A stretch of DNA of 51,359 nt, from contig NCJG01000013.1 in assembly GCA_002282385.1 (NCBI GenBank), positions 1-51,359 of the forward strand. Direction: 5' to 3'. Positions within the stretch are counted from its first letter, which is position 1; the number at the start of each line of letters is the position of its first letter. The notes beneath the pieces were generated by a model. The model was not told the DNA's origin, did not search any database, and was given only the letters and a program-made list of their open reading frames with translations. Positions 19,593 through 28,369 of the stretch are shown one piece after another. Made by a program: the position numbers and the translations under genes. The DNA comes from Sphingomonadales bacterium 39-57-19. GTDB lineage: Bacteria > Pseudomonadota > Alphaproteobacteria > Sphingomonadales > Sphingomonadaceae.

Positions 19593-20066
19593 TCAGTTCG
19601 GGCTGTTCGGCGTTGAGCCTTGACCACTGCCTGCGCCGACAGAACCGATATTGCCGAAGATTTCTTCAAAGAAGCTCTTGTTGCGGCCAAGTGTCGGCGT
19701 TTTGTCGCCTTCAGGGCTGATTTTCGAAATAAGTTCTTTGCCCGTTTGCGCAACCGATGCGACATTTCCGGCCGCGTCAAACCGGACCTTCAGCACATAT
19801 TGGGTGTCTGCCTTTGGCTGCGAGAACGCCAGCTGCTTTGCGTCGCGTGAATAATAATACCAGTCGTTTTGATCGAACTGACCCACAAATGTCGGGCGGC
19901 CAAGCGATGCCTGAACCGATTCCCTGTTGTCTACGCCGGGTTGGATAGAGTTCAGCAACGTTTGGTCGCCAATATAGCCCTGATGCGAACGAAGGCGGGT
20001 ACAGCCAGACGCCAATGTCATAGCGGCCAATAATGCTGCAAAACCTGCAATTTGCGTCGCGCGCAT
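19593..20066 (-). CDS. bamE: Outer membrane protein assembly factor BamE (SmpA/OmlA)
   Basis: A 157-residue lipoprotein. The start is the ATG ending at 20066, with GGAGAAG upstream, followed by a signal ending in LASGC (Cys at residue 22). The SmpA/OmlA domain shows QPGVDNRESVQASLGRPTF and later NDWYYYSRDAKQLAF, matching the BamE fold. BamE is a lipoprotein of the BAM complex that inserts beta-barrel proteins in the outer membrane. The C-terminal extension (KSFFEEIFGNIGSVG) is longer than in E. coli and common in alphaproteobacteria. It is divergent from the cytochrome bc1 chaperone gene. Confidence 0.93.
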   Translation of the reverse strand: MRATQIAGFAALLAAMTLASGCTRLRSHQGYIGDQTLLNSIQPGVDNRESVQASLGRPTFVGQFDQNDWYYYSRDAKQLAFSQPKADTQYVLKVRFDAAGNVASVAQTGKELISKISPEGDKTPTLGRNKSFFEEIFGNIGSVGAGSGQGSTPNSPN

Positions 20067-20180
20067 AAACTTCTCCGCTAATCCACTAAAGTTGGGCCTT
20101 TGCCATTGCATCCTTAAGGCGCAATATCAATATGCAATCCCAGATGAATGCCCGATGAGTAAGGATGAAAACGCGTCAAA

Positions 20181-20705
20181 ATGACATTATTGAAAAGACT
20201 TTTCGGGAAAGGGGAACCCGACCCCAAGCTTAAGCTGATTCCATTGTACAATCAGATCGTGGCGAAAGCGCGTGAGCCGCATTGGTATATCGACGGTCAG
20301 GTGCCGGACAGCATTGACGGGCGCTTCGATATGGTTGCCTCTATATTGTCGCTGGTGCTGCTGCGCCTTGAGGACGGCGGTGATTATGCACTCGACATGG
20401 CGCGCCTTACCGAAGTGTTTGTCGACGATATGGATGGGCAGCTGCGTGAGGTTGGCATCGGCGATATGATCGTTGGTAAACATATCGGCCAGATTATGAG
20501 CGCCGTCGGCGGCCGCCTCGGCGCGCTGCGCTCGGCTTTGTCAGATACGGCGGAGCTTGATGAAGCCATTGTGCGCAACATTTACAGAGGCGTTGCTCCC
20601 GAAGCTGGCGCGCTTGCGCATACCCGCCAAGCTTTGTTGTATGTCGAACGTGCATTGGGGGCGCAATTGCCCGATATGATCGTTGAAGGTGACGCAAAGT
20701 GGTGA
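20181..20705 (+). CDS. Ubiquinol-cytochrome c chaperone (CBP3-type) family protein
   Basis: A 174-residue protein resembling the CBP3/UQCC1 domain. Typical parts are LYNQIVAKAREPHWY near residue 22 and DDMDGQLREVGIGDM near residue 82. In mitochondria this family helps make and assemble cytochrome b; in alphaproteobacteria a similar cytosolic role is presumed. The gene overlaps the DUF177 gene by a few bases (GTGGTGA). A bamE gene runs divergently upstream, a common neighbourhood in this class. Confidence 0.9.
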   Translation: MTLLKRLFGKGEPDPKLKLIPLYNQIVAKAREPHWYIDGQVPDSIDGRFDMVASILSLVLLRLEDGGDYALDMARLTEVFVDDMDGQLREVGIGDMIVGKHIGQIMSAVGGRLGALRSALSDTAELDEAIVRNIYRGVAPEAGALAHTRQALLYVERALGAQLPDMIVEGDAKW

Positions 20706-21229
20706 CCGCCAACGAGTTTATCCATGTTGTCAAAATCTCCGAAGTGGGAAACCACAGCCGCAACCTTCGGCTTTCGGCGGATGAGGCAGCGCGCCACGCC
20801 CTGATGGCGCGGTTTGATCTGGCGGCGCTGGACAATCTTGATGCTGAAATTTCGTTGAAGCATGAAGCGGACGCCGTGATTGCAACCGGGCGGTTCACGG
20901 CCAGCCTCGCGCAATTTTGCATCGCAACGCATGATCCCGTTCCTGCAAAATTGGACGAGGTCATCCATATCCAATTTATTGCCGAACCCACATCCAATGG
21001 CGAAGTGGAACTCGAACTCGCACCCGAAGATTGTGACACGATGTTCCACGATGGCCAGACCATTGATTTGGGTGAGGCTGTTGCCCAGTCAATGGGTCTC
21101 GCGCTCAATCCCTATCCGCGCAGCCCTGAGGCAGAGAAAATCTTGAAGGCTGCAGGTGTCAAAAGCGAAGAGGACGTCGTTCCAGTGGGTGCGCTCGCTG
21201 GGCTGAAGGACTTGTTGGCGAAAAAATGA
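20699..21229 (+). CDS. DUF177/YceD family protein
   Basis: A 176-residue protein of the YceD family, linked to 23S rRNA accumulation in plants and bacteria. The family pattern has a variable N-terminal half and a conserved C-terminal half with SLAQFCIATHDPVP, LDEVIHIQFIAE and GEAVAQSMGLALNPYPR. Here the cysteine of the usual C-x-R/C-T-L-x-P segment is kept. The start is one of two GTG codons (20699 or 20702) overlapping the upstream stop. In most relatives rpmF and plsX follow; here a CDP-alcohol phosphatidyltransferase gene follows instead. Confidence 0.88.
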   Translation: MVTANEFIHVVKISEVGNHSRNLRLSADEAARHALMARFDLAALDNLDAEISLKHEADAVIATGRFTASLAQFCIATHDPVPAKLDEVIHIQFIAEPTSNGEVELELAPEDCDTMFHDGQTIDLGEAVAQSMGLALNPYPRSPEAEKILKAAGVKSEEDVVPVGALAGLKDLLAKK

Positions 21230-21241
21230 TGGGGCAGCGCC

Positions 21242-21844
21242 ATGTTTGATGTGGCGCTTCGCCGACTGGTCGACCCGGCGCTGTTCCGCATGGCGCGCGT
21301 GCTGGCAGGTGCGCGGTTTTCGGCAAATGCCCTGACGATCACCGGTGCTGCCATCGGGCTGGGCGCCGCGTTTTTCATCACGCAGGCGCATTATTCGGCT
21401 GCATTATTGTGCATCGTCCTGAACCGCCTTTTTGACGGCCTCGACGGCGCGATTGCCCGAATCAAAGGGCCGACGGACTTTGGCGGATATTTGGATTCGC
21501 TATGCGATTTTCTGTTTTACGTTTCGATCCCGGTCGCGTTCGGGATAATAAGCGCTGACAATCACATGCCTGCGCTCGCGCTGGTCGCAAGCTTCACCCT
21601 GACAGCAGTCAGCTTTCTGGGATATGCAGCAATCGCGGCGCGGCGCAATGATGATGACGGTGCGCATGGCCCCAAAGCATTTATCTATTCCACCGGGCTG
21701 ATGGAGGGCGGGGAAACCATCGCGTTCTTTCTGCTGTTCTGCCTGTTCCCGGCATTTTTCCCGACATTGGCGCTGATATTTGCCGCTTTGTGTATACTCA
21801 CCGTTGCCCAGCGCATTGCGCTCGCGGCAAAAAACTTCAGCTAA
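21242..21844 (+). CDS. CDP-alcohol phosphatidyltransferase family protein
   Basis: A 200-residue membrane enzyme with about six helices. The full signature D-G-x-x-D-G-x-x-A-R-x8-G-x-x-x-D-x-x-x-D is present as FDGLDGAIAR (near residue 67) and GGYLDSLCDF. It should transfer a phosphatidyl group from a CDP-linked donor to an alcohol. Whether the product is phosphatidylglycerol phosphate, phosphatidylinositol-like or another lipid cannot be told. The gene follows the DUF177 gene closely and its stop overlaps the converging oxidoreductase gene by 4 bases. Confidence 0.9.
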   Translation: MFDVALRRLVDPALFRMARVLAGARFSANALTITGAAIGLGAAFFITQAHYSAALLCIVLNRLFDGLDGAIARIKGPTDFGGYLDSLCDFLFYVSIPVAFGIISADNHMPALALVASFTLTAVSFLGYAAIAARRNDDDGAHGPKAFIYSTGLMEGGETIAFFLLFCLFPAFFPTLALIFAALCILTVAQRIALAAKNFS

Positions 21845-23301
21845 CCACGCTGCCAGCGGAACCAACGTTCGGCCCATTTCAGCAATGCTTCGGGCTTGCG
21901 CGCCAACCCGAACTGACCCGCAGCATATTTGTTCGCCTCAGCCCATGTTGGGTAGGGGTGAATGGTCTGCAGGATTTTGCGCAGCCCCATTTTATGCTTC
22001 ATCGCGAAGGTGACTTCGGCGAGAATTTCGCCCGCATTCTGCCCAATGATCGTTGCGCCCAAAATGCGATCACTGCCTTTGGCGGTCAGAATTTTGACAA
22101 AGCCATGCGCTTCGCTTTCGGCAATCGCGCGGTCGAGATCATCAAGATCGTACCGTGTGACATCAAACGACAGGCCTTGCGCGCGCGCCTCCGCTTCGGT
22201 CAGGCCGACCGTCGCCAATTCGGGTTCCGTATAGGTGACACGCGGCAGGACGCGGTAATCGGTGCGGTATTTTTTGAACGGCCGCGCCAGTGCATTCACG
22301 CTCGCATACCATGCCTCATGACTGCCGCCATGCGTTAACTGCTGGCGTCCGGCAACGTCGCCCGCACAATATATATGCGGCATATTCGTGCGAAGAAAAT
22401 CATCATTCGCAAGCTGGCCACCCACAACCAACCCCAATTCTTCGAGGCCAAAGCCGGACACCCGCGGCTTGCGACCGACGGCAATGATGATGTCATCATA
22501 AGCTATCGATTTTTCACCTGGGGGTCCTTCAACGACCAGGGATTTTCCAGACGCGAACCGCAGTGCGCGGTGGGCCGTGTGAACGCGCACGCCCTCCGCC
22601 TGCAATCGCGCAGTCACCAATGCAGCGGCATCGGCATCCTCTTTCAGCAGCAACCGATCCGCCATTTCGACGATCGTCACTTTTGACCCCAAACGCTGGA
22701 ATGCCTGTGCAAGTTCGCAGCCAATGGGACCGCCACCCAAAATCACCAGACGGTTGGGTGCATTTGGCCGGTCCGCCATGACATCCCACAAAGTCTCGCT
22801 GGTCAGATAGCCGCTATCCTCAACGCCCGGCAGCGGCGGGATGAATGGCGCTGCGCCCGTGGCGATGATGAAGGATTTTGCGGTTAACTGACGTGCGCCA
22901 TCAATTTCGATGGTCCACGGATCAACGAAGCGCGCATAGCCCTTCACACAATCGACACCGAGACCCGTAAAGCGTTCAACGCTATCATGTGGTTCAATCG
23001 CGGTAATGACGTCGCGGACGCGGCGCATGACCGCAGGGAAGTCGATGACGGGTGCGCCGCTCTGAATGCCAAAGCGGGCAGAGTCCGCAACCTGATGCGC
23101 AACCTTTGCGCTTTTGATCAGCGCCTTGGACGGGACGCATCCGGTGTTCAGGCAATCGCCCCCCATGTCATGCGCTTCGACCAAGGTCACTTTCGCTTTG
23201 ACCATTGACGCGATGTAGGCCGAGACCAAGCCCGCCGATCCGGCACCAATGACTATGAGGTTGCGGTCAAACCGCTTCGGCTTTTGCCACTGTTTAGCCA
23301 C
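21841..23301 (-). CDS. Pyridine nucleotide-disulfide oxidoreductase (mercuric reductase/Lpd-like)
   Basis: A 486-residue flavoprotein. FAD-binding IVIGAGSAGLVSAYIA and the redox pair GGDCLNTGCVPSKA occur near residues 16 and 48. NAD(P)-binding ILGGGPIGCELAQAF is near residue 190. The dimerisation domain ends with HPYPTWAEANKYA, supplying the His-Glu pair of this class. There is no N-terminal metal-binding domain or terminal CC pair as in true MerA, and no 2-oxo acid dehydrogenase genes nearby, so neither classic role is supported. It overlaps the TVP38 gene by 8 bases; fusions of these two families exist in other bacteria. Confidence 0.88.
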   Translation of the reverse strand: MAKQWQKPKRFDRNLIVIGAGSAGLVSAYIASMVKAKVTLVEAHDMGGDCLNTGCVPSKALIKSAKVAHQVADSARFGIQSGAPVIDFPAVMRRVRDVITAIEPHDSVERFTGLGVDCVKGYARFVDPWTIEIDGARQLTAKSFIIATGAAPFIPPLPGVEDSGYLTSETLWDVMADRPNAPNRLVILGGGPIGCELAQAFQRLGSKVTIVEMADRLLLKEDADAAALVTARLQAEGVRVHTAHRALRFASGKSLVVEGPPGEKSIAYDDIIIAVGRKPRVSGFGLEELGLVVGGQLANDDFLRTNMPHIYCAGDVAGRQQLTHGGSHEAWYASVNALARPFKKYRTDYRVLPRVTYTEPELATVGLTEAEARAQGLSFDVTRYDLDDLDRAIAESEAHGFVKILTAKGSDRILGATIIGQNAGEILAEVTFAMKHKMGLRKILQTIHPYPTWAEANKYAAGQFGLARKPEALLKWAERWFRWQRG

Positions 23302-23968
23302 GGCTGCGCTTTACCACCGCTACAATGCCCTTTGCCGCCCAGGGGAAGAAAGCGAGCGCCACGAATGAGGCAATGAGTGTGGGCGACAACAAACCGGCGG
23401 TGCTTTCTATGCGGCTGATCTGGGTGCCTGCATTCACGAACACGATTGTCGCTGGCAACATGCCGATCTGGCTGACCCAAAAGAATGTGCCGGTTTTAAT
23501 CCGCGTCAGACCCATCAGCAGATTGATGACGAAGAATGGAAATACCGGAATCAAACGCAGCGTGAACAAATAGAAGGCGCCGTCTTTTTCAAGTCCGTCA
23601 TCAACCGCGCGCAAGCGTTCGCTGAATTTGCCCTGCACCCAATCGCGCAGCAGATAACGCGAGCTGAGAAACGCCAATGTTGCGCCCATAGTTGATGCAA
23701 AGGATACAATGAGCGTGCCAACAACGACGCCAAACAAAGCACCGGCGACCAGGCTCATGATTGCAGCGCCCGGGATCGATAATCCCGTCACCGCGACATA
23801 AAGGAGGAAAAACCCGGCAATATACAAAGCCGGATTTGCATCCTTTGCCGCGACAATGTCGGCCTGACTGGCTTTGAAATTTTCGAGGCTTAAATATTGG
23901 CCCAAATCAAAAGCAAAATAGGCCGCAATCGCGCCAATCAGGACAAGAGCCAAAACTGCTTTTTTCAT
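23294..23968 (-). CDS. TVP38/TMEM64 (DedA-like, VTT domain) membrane protein
   Basis: A 224-residue membrane protein with about five to six helices. The VTT core shows TGLSIPGAAIMSLVAGALFG near residue 62 and a later RLIPVFPFFVINLLMG near residue 137, with the G-x-x-F and R-x-x-P-x-x-P-F-x-x-N motifs of the family. Related proteins move lipids across membranes; the exact role here is unknown. The next gene downstream, an FAD oxidoreductase, overlaps it by 8 bases, pointing to a joint function. Confidence 0.9.
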   Translation of the reverse strand: MKKAVLALVLIGAIAAYFAFDLGQYLSLENFKASQADIVAAKDANPALYIAGFFLLYVAVTGLSIPGAAIMSLVAGALFGVVVGTLIVSFASTMGATLAFLSSRYLLRDWVQGKFSERLRAVDDGLEKDGAFYLFTLRLIPVFPFFVINLLMGLTRIKTGTFFWVSQIGMLPATIVFVNAGTQISRIESTAGLLSPTLIASFVALAFFPWAAKGIVAVVKRSRG

Positions 23969-24015
23969 TTTGGCTCCTGTTCAATCTGTTATTGCAATTG
24001 GCCGCTCGCTAGCGA

Positions 24016-24540
24016 TCAAAACGGAACGTCGTCGTCGAGGTCATTGTCGAAATCACCGCCGCCAAAGCCGGAAGAGCTTCCGCCGCTGCCGCTACCGGCA
24101 CCCCAATTGTTGCCACCGGACGATCCGCCCGAGGAGCCACCGCCAGATGCGCCGCCGCTCCAGCCATCGCCGCCGCCTGATCCGCCCTTTGGACCATCCA
24201 GCATGACCAGCTTGCCATCAAAGCCTGCAACCGACACTTCGGTTGTGTAACGGTCGTTACCCGAAGCATCCTGCCATTTGCGGGTGCGCAATTGACCTTC
24301 GATGTAAACCTTGCTGCCTTTTTTCAGGAAACGTTCGGCCACGCCAACAAGGCCGTCGGAGTTCAACACGACGCTATGCCATTCGGTGCGTTCTTTTTTC
24401 TCGCCCGTCGTGCGGTCTTTCCAGTCTTCCGACGTCGCGATCCGCAGGTTGCAAATGCGCCCACCATTCTGGAAGGATTTGACTTCGGGATCCGCACCCA
24501 AATTGCCCACGATGATAACTTTATTGACGCTTCCCGCCAT
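24016..24540 (-). CDS. ssb: Single-stranded DNA-binding protein SSB
   Basis: A 174-residue SSB. The OB fold occupies residues 1 to about 108, with [15 protein letters not shown], the TEWHSVVL segment and [18 protein letters not shown] glycine/serine-rich linker follows and the protein ends in DDDVPF, the acidic tip that recruits repair and replication proteins (commonly DDDIPF). It binds single strands at forks as a tetramer. An alphaproteobacterial SOS box was not seen directly upstream. It is about 50 bases before the TVP38 gene, with the 10-base palindrome TCGCTAGCGA at its 3' end. Confidence 0.97.
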   Translation of the reverse strand: MAGSVNKVIIVGNLGADPEVKSFQNGGRICNLRIATSEDWKDRTTGEKKERTEWHSVVLNSDGLVGVAERFLKKGSKVYIEGQLRTRKWQDASGNDRYTTEVSVAGFDGKLVMLDGPKGGSGGGDGWSGGASGGGSSGGSSGGNNWGAGSGSGGSSSGFGGGDFDNDLDDDVPF

Positions 24541-24576
24541 GTTCCTGCCCTCTAATCAAATGATCTTGTGAACTTG

Positions 24577-26430
24577 CTATAAGCCGAAGGAACGCGCTGT
24601 CCAATATGTTATGCCAGCGGCGGCATATGCCAGCGCAAAAAGATAGGTGACCATGAAGATCGGCCATTTCCATCCATTGGTTTCACGGCGCGTCACCGCA
24701 ATGGTGGAAATGCACTGTGGCGCAAAGACGAACCATGCAAGAAACGCCAAGGCGGTCGCAAGTGACCAGTCCGCCGCCAGCTTGGGACCCAAACTAGACG
24801 CCGCCACATCTTCATCCGCGGCATCGATGGCATAAACTGTCGCCAATGCGGAGACGGCCACCTCGCGCGCAGCCATCGCGGGAATGAGCGCGAGCGCAAT
24901 GTCATGATTAAAGCCAATCGGCCTCACAATCGGTTCAATCCCATCTGCAATGCGGCCAGCGACCGAATATTCCACTTGCGAAATGCCGCTGCCCACAGGC
25001 GCTTTGGGAAAGCTTAAAAGCGCCCATAATATGATGGTCGCGGCAAAAATAATGGTGCCTGCGCGGCGGAGAAACACCCACGCCCGCTGCCACAGGTTCA
25101 GCGCAATATCACGCAAGCGCGGCCATTGGTAACGGGGCATTTCGATGAGGAAGCTGCTCGTCCGGCTTTGCGTAACAAAGCGCTGGATGACCGCCGCGGC
25201 CAACATCGCGCCCAATATGCCTGCGATATACAGGCCAAAGAGAACAAGGCCCTGCAGCCCGATGCCCGGTCCAACAGTATTTGAAGGGATGAACGCCCCA
25301 ATGATGACCGTATATACCGGCAGCCGCGCGGAGCAGGTCATCAGCGGCGCAATCAATATGGTCGCCAGCCGTTCCTTCTGATCCATGATTGTGCGCGTCG
25401 CCATGATCCCCGGAATGGCGCAGGCAAAGGATGATAAAAGCGGAATGAAGCTGTGCCCCGAAAGGCCAACCGCCGCCATCACCCGGTCCATAACGAACGC
25501 AGCGCGCGTCATATAACCCGATGCCTCAAGCAGCAAAATGAACAGGAACAGGATCAAAATCTGCGGAAGGAAGACGATCACCGACCCGACGCCCGCAATG
25601 ACGCCATCGGTCAAGAATGACCGGAATAATCCATCCGGCAACGCACCCGTAATCGCTTCGCTTAACAGGGCGAAGCCGCTTTCGATCCAACCAATCGGTG
25701 CCTCAGACCAGCCGTACACCGCCTGAAACATGAGGAACAACAAAGCGAGCAGAATGACGACGCCGCCGACCGGGTGCAGCAATACGGAATCGAGCCTGCG
25801 CGTCCACTGGCGGCCAGCGGTTTCGCTGACAATCACCGAACGTGCAATGTCGCGTGCCTGCTGATTCTTCGCGCCGAACGATACCGCAACTGGTTCGACC
25901 GAAGGCCGCGGCGTTTTGAGTGCTTGTTCAAGCTCCGCCATCAACGGCGCGAGACCACGACGGCGTACCGCCACCGTTTCAATAACGGGCACACCCAATG
26001 CGCGGGCGAGCTTTTCTGCATCCAGTTGCAAGCCGTCGCGTTCAGCAAGATCAACCATGTTCAACGCGACCACGGTCGGTAGGCCCTGCGCAATCAGCTC
26101 GAGCGCAAAGCGCAGATGGTTATCGAGATTGCCGGCATCCAGCACGATCACAAGCGCGTCCGGGCGGCGATGGCCCTCCAGATTTCCCAACACGACATCG
26201 CGGGTGACGGCTTCATCGAGGCTGTCGGGATCAAGACTATACGCGCCGGGCAAGTCGATCATTTCAACGGGCCGACCGTCGTCAAACGTCGCCCGCCCCG
26301 ATTTGCGCTCAACCGTGACGCCGGGATAATTCGCAATCTTCTGCCGCGCACCGGTCAGCGCATTGAACAACGCACTTTTTCCGGCATTGGGATTTCCGAC
26401 AAGGGCAACGAGCGGCGGCATTTGCGTCAT
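24577..26430 (-). CDS. feoB: Ferrous iron transporter FeoB
   Basis: A 617-residue inner membrane Fe(II) transporter. The cytosolic G domain shows GNPNAGKSALFN (G1), DLPGAYSL (G3) and NMVD (G4). The membrane part has the two gate repeats, with SFACAIPGIMATR and LIPAMAAREV as their cores. It is shorter than the E. coli form (773 residues), as in many alphaproteobacteria. The ATG overlaps the feoA stop by 4 bases. No Fur box was identified. Confidence 0.97.
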   Translation of the reverse strand: MTQMPPLVALVGNPNAGKSALFNALTGARQKIANYPGVTVERKSGRATFDDGRPVEMIDLPGAYSLDPDSLDEAVTRDVVLGNLEGHRRPDALVIVLDAGNLDNHLRFALELIAQGLPTVVALNMVDLAERDGLQLDAEKLARALGVPVIETVAVRRRGLAPLMAELEQALKTPRPSVEPVAVSFGAKNQQARDIARSVIVSETAGRQWTRRLDSVLLHPVGGVVILLALLFLMFQAVYGWSEAPIGWIESGFALLSEAITGALPDGLFRSFLTDGVIAGVGSVIVFLPQILILFLFILLLEASGYMTRAAFVMDRVMAAVGLSGHSFIPLLSSFACAIPGIMATRTIMDQKERLATILIAPLMTCSARLPVYTVIIGAFIPSNTVGPGIGLQGLVLFGLYIAGILGAMLAAAVIQRFVTQSRTSSFLIEMPRYQWPRLRDIALNLWQRAWVFLRRAGTIIFAATIILWALLSFPKAPVGSGISQVEYSVAGRIADGIEPIVRPIGFNHDIALALIPAMAAREVAVSALATVYAIDAADEDVAASSLGPKLAADWSLATALAFLAWFVFAPQCISTIAVTRRETNGWKWPIFMVTYLFALAYAAAGITYWTARSFGL

Positions 26431-26669
26431 GGCTTAAGCTCGCAATCAATGGCCGCTGCAACATTGGTGCGCAAGGCCACGGTCATTCGGCCAACCCGCA
26501 CGGCAAGCGGGTCACGCCACATCAAAATCCCCTTGTGTAATGCTTCTATGGTGACCCCGGGTTCAAAGCCAAGTGAGCGCAGACGATGCCCTTCCTGATC
26601 GGGCAAAACATCCCAATCGATGGCCCGAATAACCGCGGCGCGGTTTAATGGAAGATGGTCAAGTTGCAC
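26427..26669 (-). CDS. feoA: FeoA family protein
   Basis: An 80-residue SH3-like cytosolic protein that works with FeoB. The features are LPDQEGHRLRSLGFEPGVTIE and the strand LAVRVGRMTVALR, the pattern of FeoA domains. The start is a GTG ending at 26669. It overlaps feoB by 4 bases. Its role is to assist FeoB assembly or gating; no enzymatic activity is expected. Confidence 0.92.
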   Translation of the reverse strand: MQLDHLPLNRAAVIRAIDWDVLPDQEGHRLRSLGFEPGVTIEALHKGILMWRDPLAVRVGRMTVALRTNVAAAIDCELKP

Positions 26670-26717
26670 GGGCGCTTATTTGCAACCGATTCGCAATAAC
26701 ATCAATAGCGATCTGCG

Positions 26718-27386
26718 TTAACGCGCCGGATAGCGCAGGCGGCCAATGAAGCGCGAAAGGCTTGGCACATATTCCTGACGCTGTTTCGCCTGAAATTTCA
26801 CCTTCTCAAACTGCATCACATTATCGATGCGCCGATCAAGGAAGGCCCGCGCATCAGCAAAATTGTCGCTGTCATCGTTGACGAACACACTCAACGTGCT
26901 CGCATACACTGCCGATAATGTCATGCGCTTCGTATAATGGTTGAAGTCGCTCGCGGTGTCTCCGGCCAGACGCCACATCCGGTCAGCAGATCGCCAGCCA
27001 ATCTTTGCACTGCGCACCAGATTTTGTGGCATGGCCATGATCGCCATAGCGCGCCGCAGGGATTCGCGGTCCGGCGCCATGATTTCCAGCCGCGTTGCCA
27101 GCAATGCCGTAATCCGGTCACGGATTTTCATCGCCGCAAGTTTTTCAGCCGGCAAACGATGGACAAGCTCCAAATCAATGCTGTCGATCCACGCATCAAT
27201 CATGTCGATAGCGTTATCCTTGAACGCAAGCTTTGTAACATCATGGTCCACGCCAGCTTCATCAGCGGCCGCATGAACAGCGGCATCAGACCAGCCATCA
27301 AACCCCGCATTACGCGCGATGATTGGGGCAAGGGCGGCACGAATTTCGTCGAGCGTCGGGTCAGCAGGAAGCGGTGATATGGACAT
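26718..27386 (-). CDS. COQ9 family ubiquinone biosynthesis protein
   Basis: A protein of about 222 residues resembling COQ9, a lipid-binding member of the TetR-like fold that presents ubiquinone intermediates to other Coq enzymes. The C-terminal domain shows WRSADRMWRLAGDTASDFNH followed by YTKRMTLSAVYAST, the best-conserved COQ9 segment. The start is uncertain: the ATG ending at 27386 begins MSISPLPADP; further in-frame codons up to 27416 are possible. It is about 50 bases upstream of feoA and could be read with it or alone. Confidence 0.9.
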   Translation of the reverse strand: MSISPLPADPTLDEIRAALAPIIARNAGFDGWSDAAVHAAADEAGVDHDVTKLAFKDNAIDMIDAWIDSIDLELVHRLPAEKLAAMKIRDRITALLATRLEIMAPDRESLRRAMAIMAMPQNLVRSAKIGWRSADRMWRLAGDTASDFNHYTKRMTLSAVYASTLSVFVNDDSDNFADARAFLDRRIDNVMQFEKVKFQAKQRQEYVPSLSRFIGRLRYPAR

Positions 27387-27424
27387 GCAGAACATGTAGG
27401 CGTTCGGCGCCCTCAAGAAAAGGT

Positions 27425-28297
27425 CTATTGCTTACGCACCAGCACAAGCGCGATCATCACCAGCGCGCTGCCCGTAAAATCCATTGCGGTTAGCGTCTCA
27501 CCAAAGGCAAGCCACCCAGCCGCTGCCGATAAAGCAGGCTGAAACAACAAGGCCAAACCAATCACCAGCGGGCTAAAATGCGGTAAGGCATAGGTCAGGC
27601 AACCTTGCCCGAAAAACTGTGACGTGAACGCAAGCAACAGAACTGGCCACCACACAGTCGGGATAACCTGTTCCCCCGCGACAATCGACCCGATAAGCAA
27701 GATGACCGCCGCAACAGCGCTTGCCATGCCCAGTGCGCCCCAGCTTTCCGTATTCTGTCGCACGCGCATCATGAGCACCAGATACACCGTGTATGTAAGG
27801 CCCGCGCCAAGCGATAAAATATCCCCCTGGAAATGCAGCGGGGACAGATCAAGGCTTTGCCCCATTAAAAGTGCAGCGCCCACAAATGCAAAAAGCACCG
27901 CGGCGCTTTCCCATTTGCTGGGCATTTTGCGCGCGACAAATATCCCGTAAACCACCAGAATCAGGCTGGCACAGTTCGCAAATAATGTCGCATTGGCCAT
28001 TTTCGTTTGGAAAATGCCAATATGCCACAAGATGATATCAACGCCGAAAAACAGCCCCGCAATTGTCGCAAGCCAGATTGTTGATTTGCTTAACGCCGAG
28101 AAACGAAAACCAAATCGATATCCGACAAAAAACAAAAATGGCGTCGCCAACGCCAGTCGCCAGAACCCGGTCGCAATGGGTCCGCTGTCGGCAAAACGCA
28201 CCAGCAATGGTCCAAAAGCGATTGCAATATTTCCCGCGAGCAATGCCGCAAAGGCAAGCAAGCTGGGCGGTTGCTGATGTAAAATCTTCTGCGACAT
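27425..28297 (-). CDS. EamA/DMT family transporter
   Basis: A membrane protein of about 290 residues with ten hydrophobic helices in two EamA repeats; GPLLVRFADSGPIATGFWR near the start and PALSAAAGWLAFGE near the end are typical of the repeat boundaries. The start chosen (ATG ending at 28297) follows a GGGGG run; an in-frame ATG ending at 28312 is also possible. Substrates of this large exporter family vary widely (metabolites, amino acids) and cannot be told here. It is divergent from the ene-reductase gene. Confidence 0.85.
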   Translation of the reverse strand: MSQKILHQQPPSLLAFAALLAGNIAIAFGPLLVRFADSGPIATGFWRLALATPFLFFVGYRFGFRFSALSKSTIWLATIAGLFFGVDIILWHIGIFQTKMANATLFANCASLILVVYGIFVARKMPSKWESAAVLFAFVGAALLMGQSLDLSPLHFQGDILSLGAGLTYTVYLVLMMRVRQNTESWGALGMASAVAAVILLIGSIVAGEQVIPTVWWPVLLLAFTSQFFGQGCLTYALPHFSPLVIGLALLFQPALSAAAGWLAFGETLTAMDFTGSALVMIALVLVRKQ

Positions 28298-28369
28298 AAA
28301 CCCCCGTTGCATTTTGCAACTTTCATCCGCATCTTGGCTGCAAAGAAACGCTTAATGACAGGATATCAC

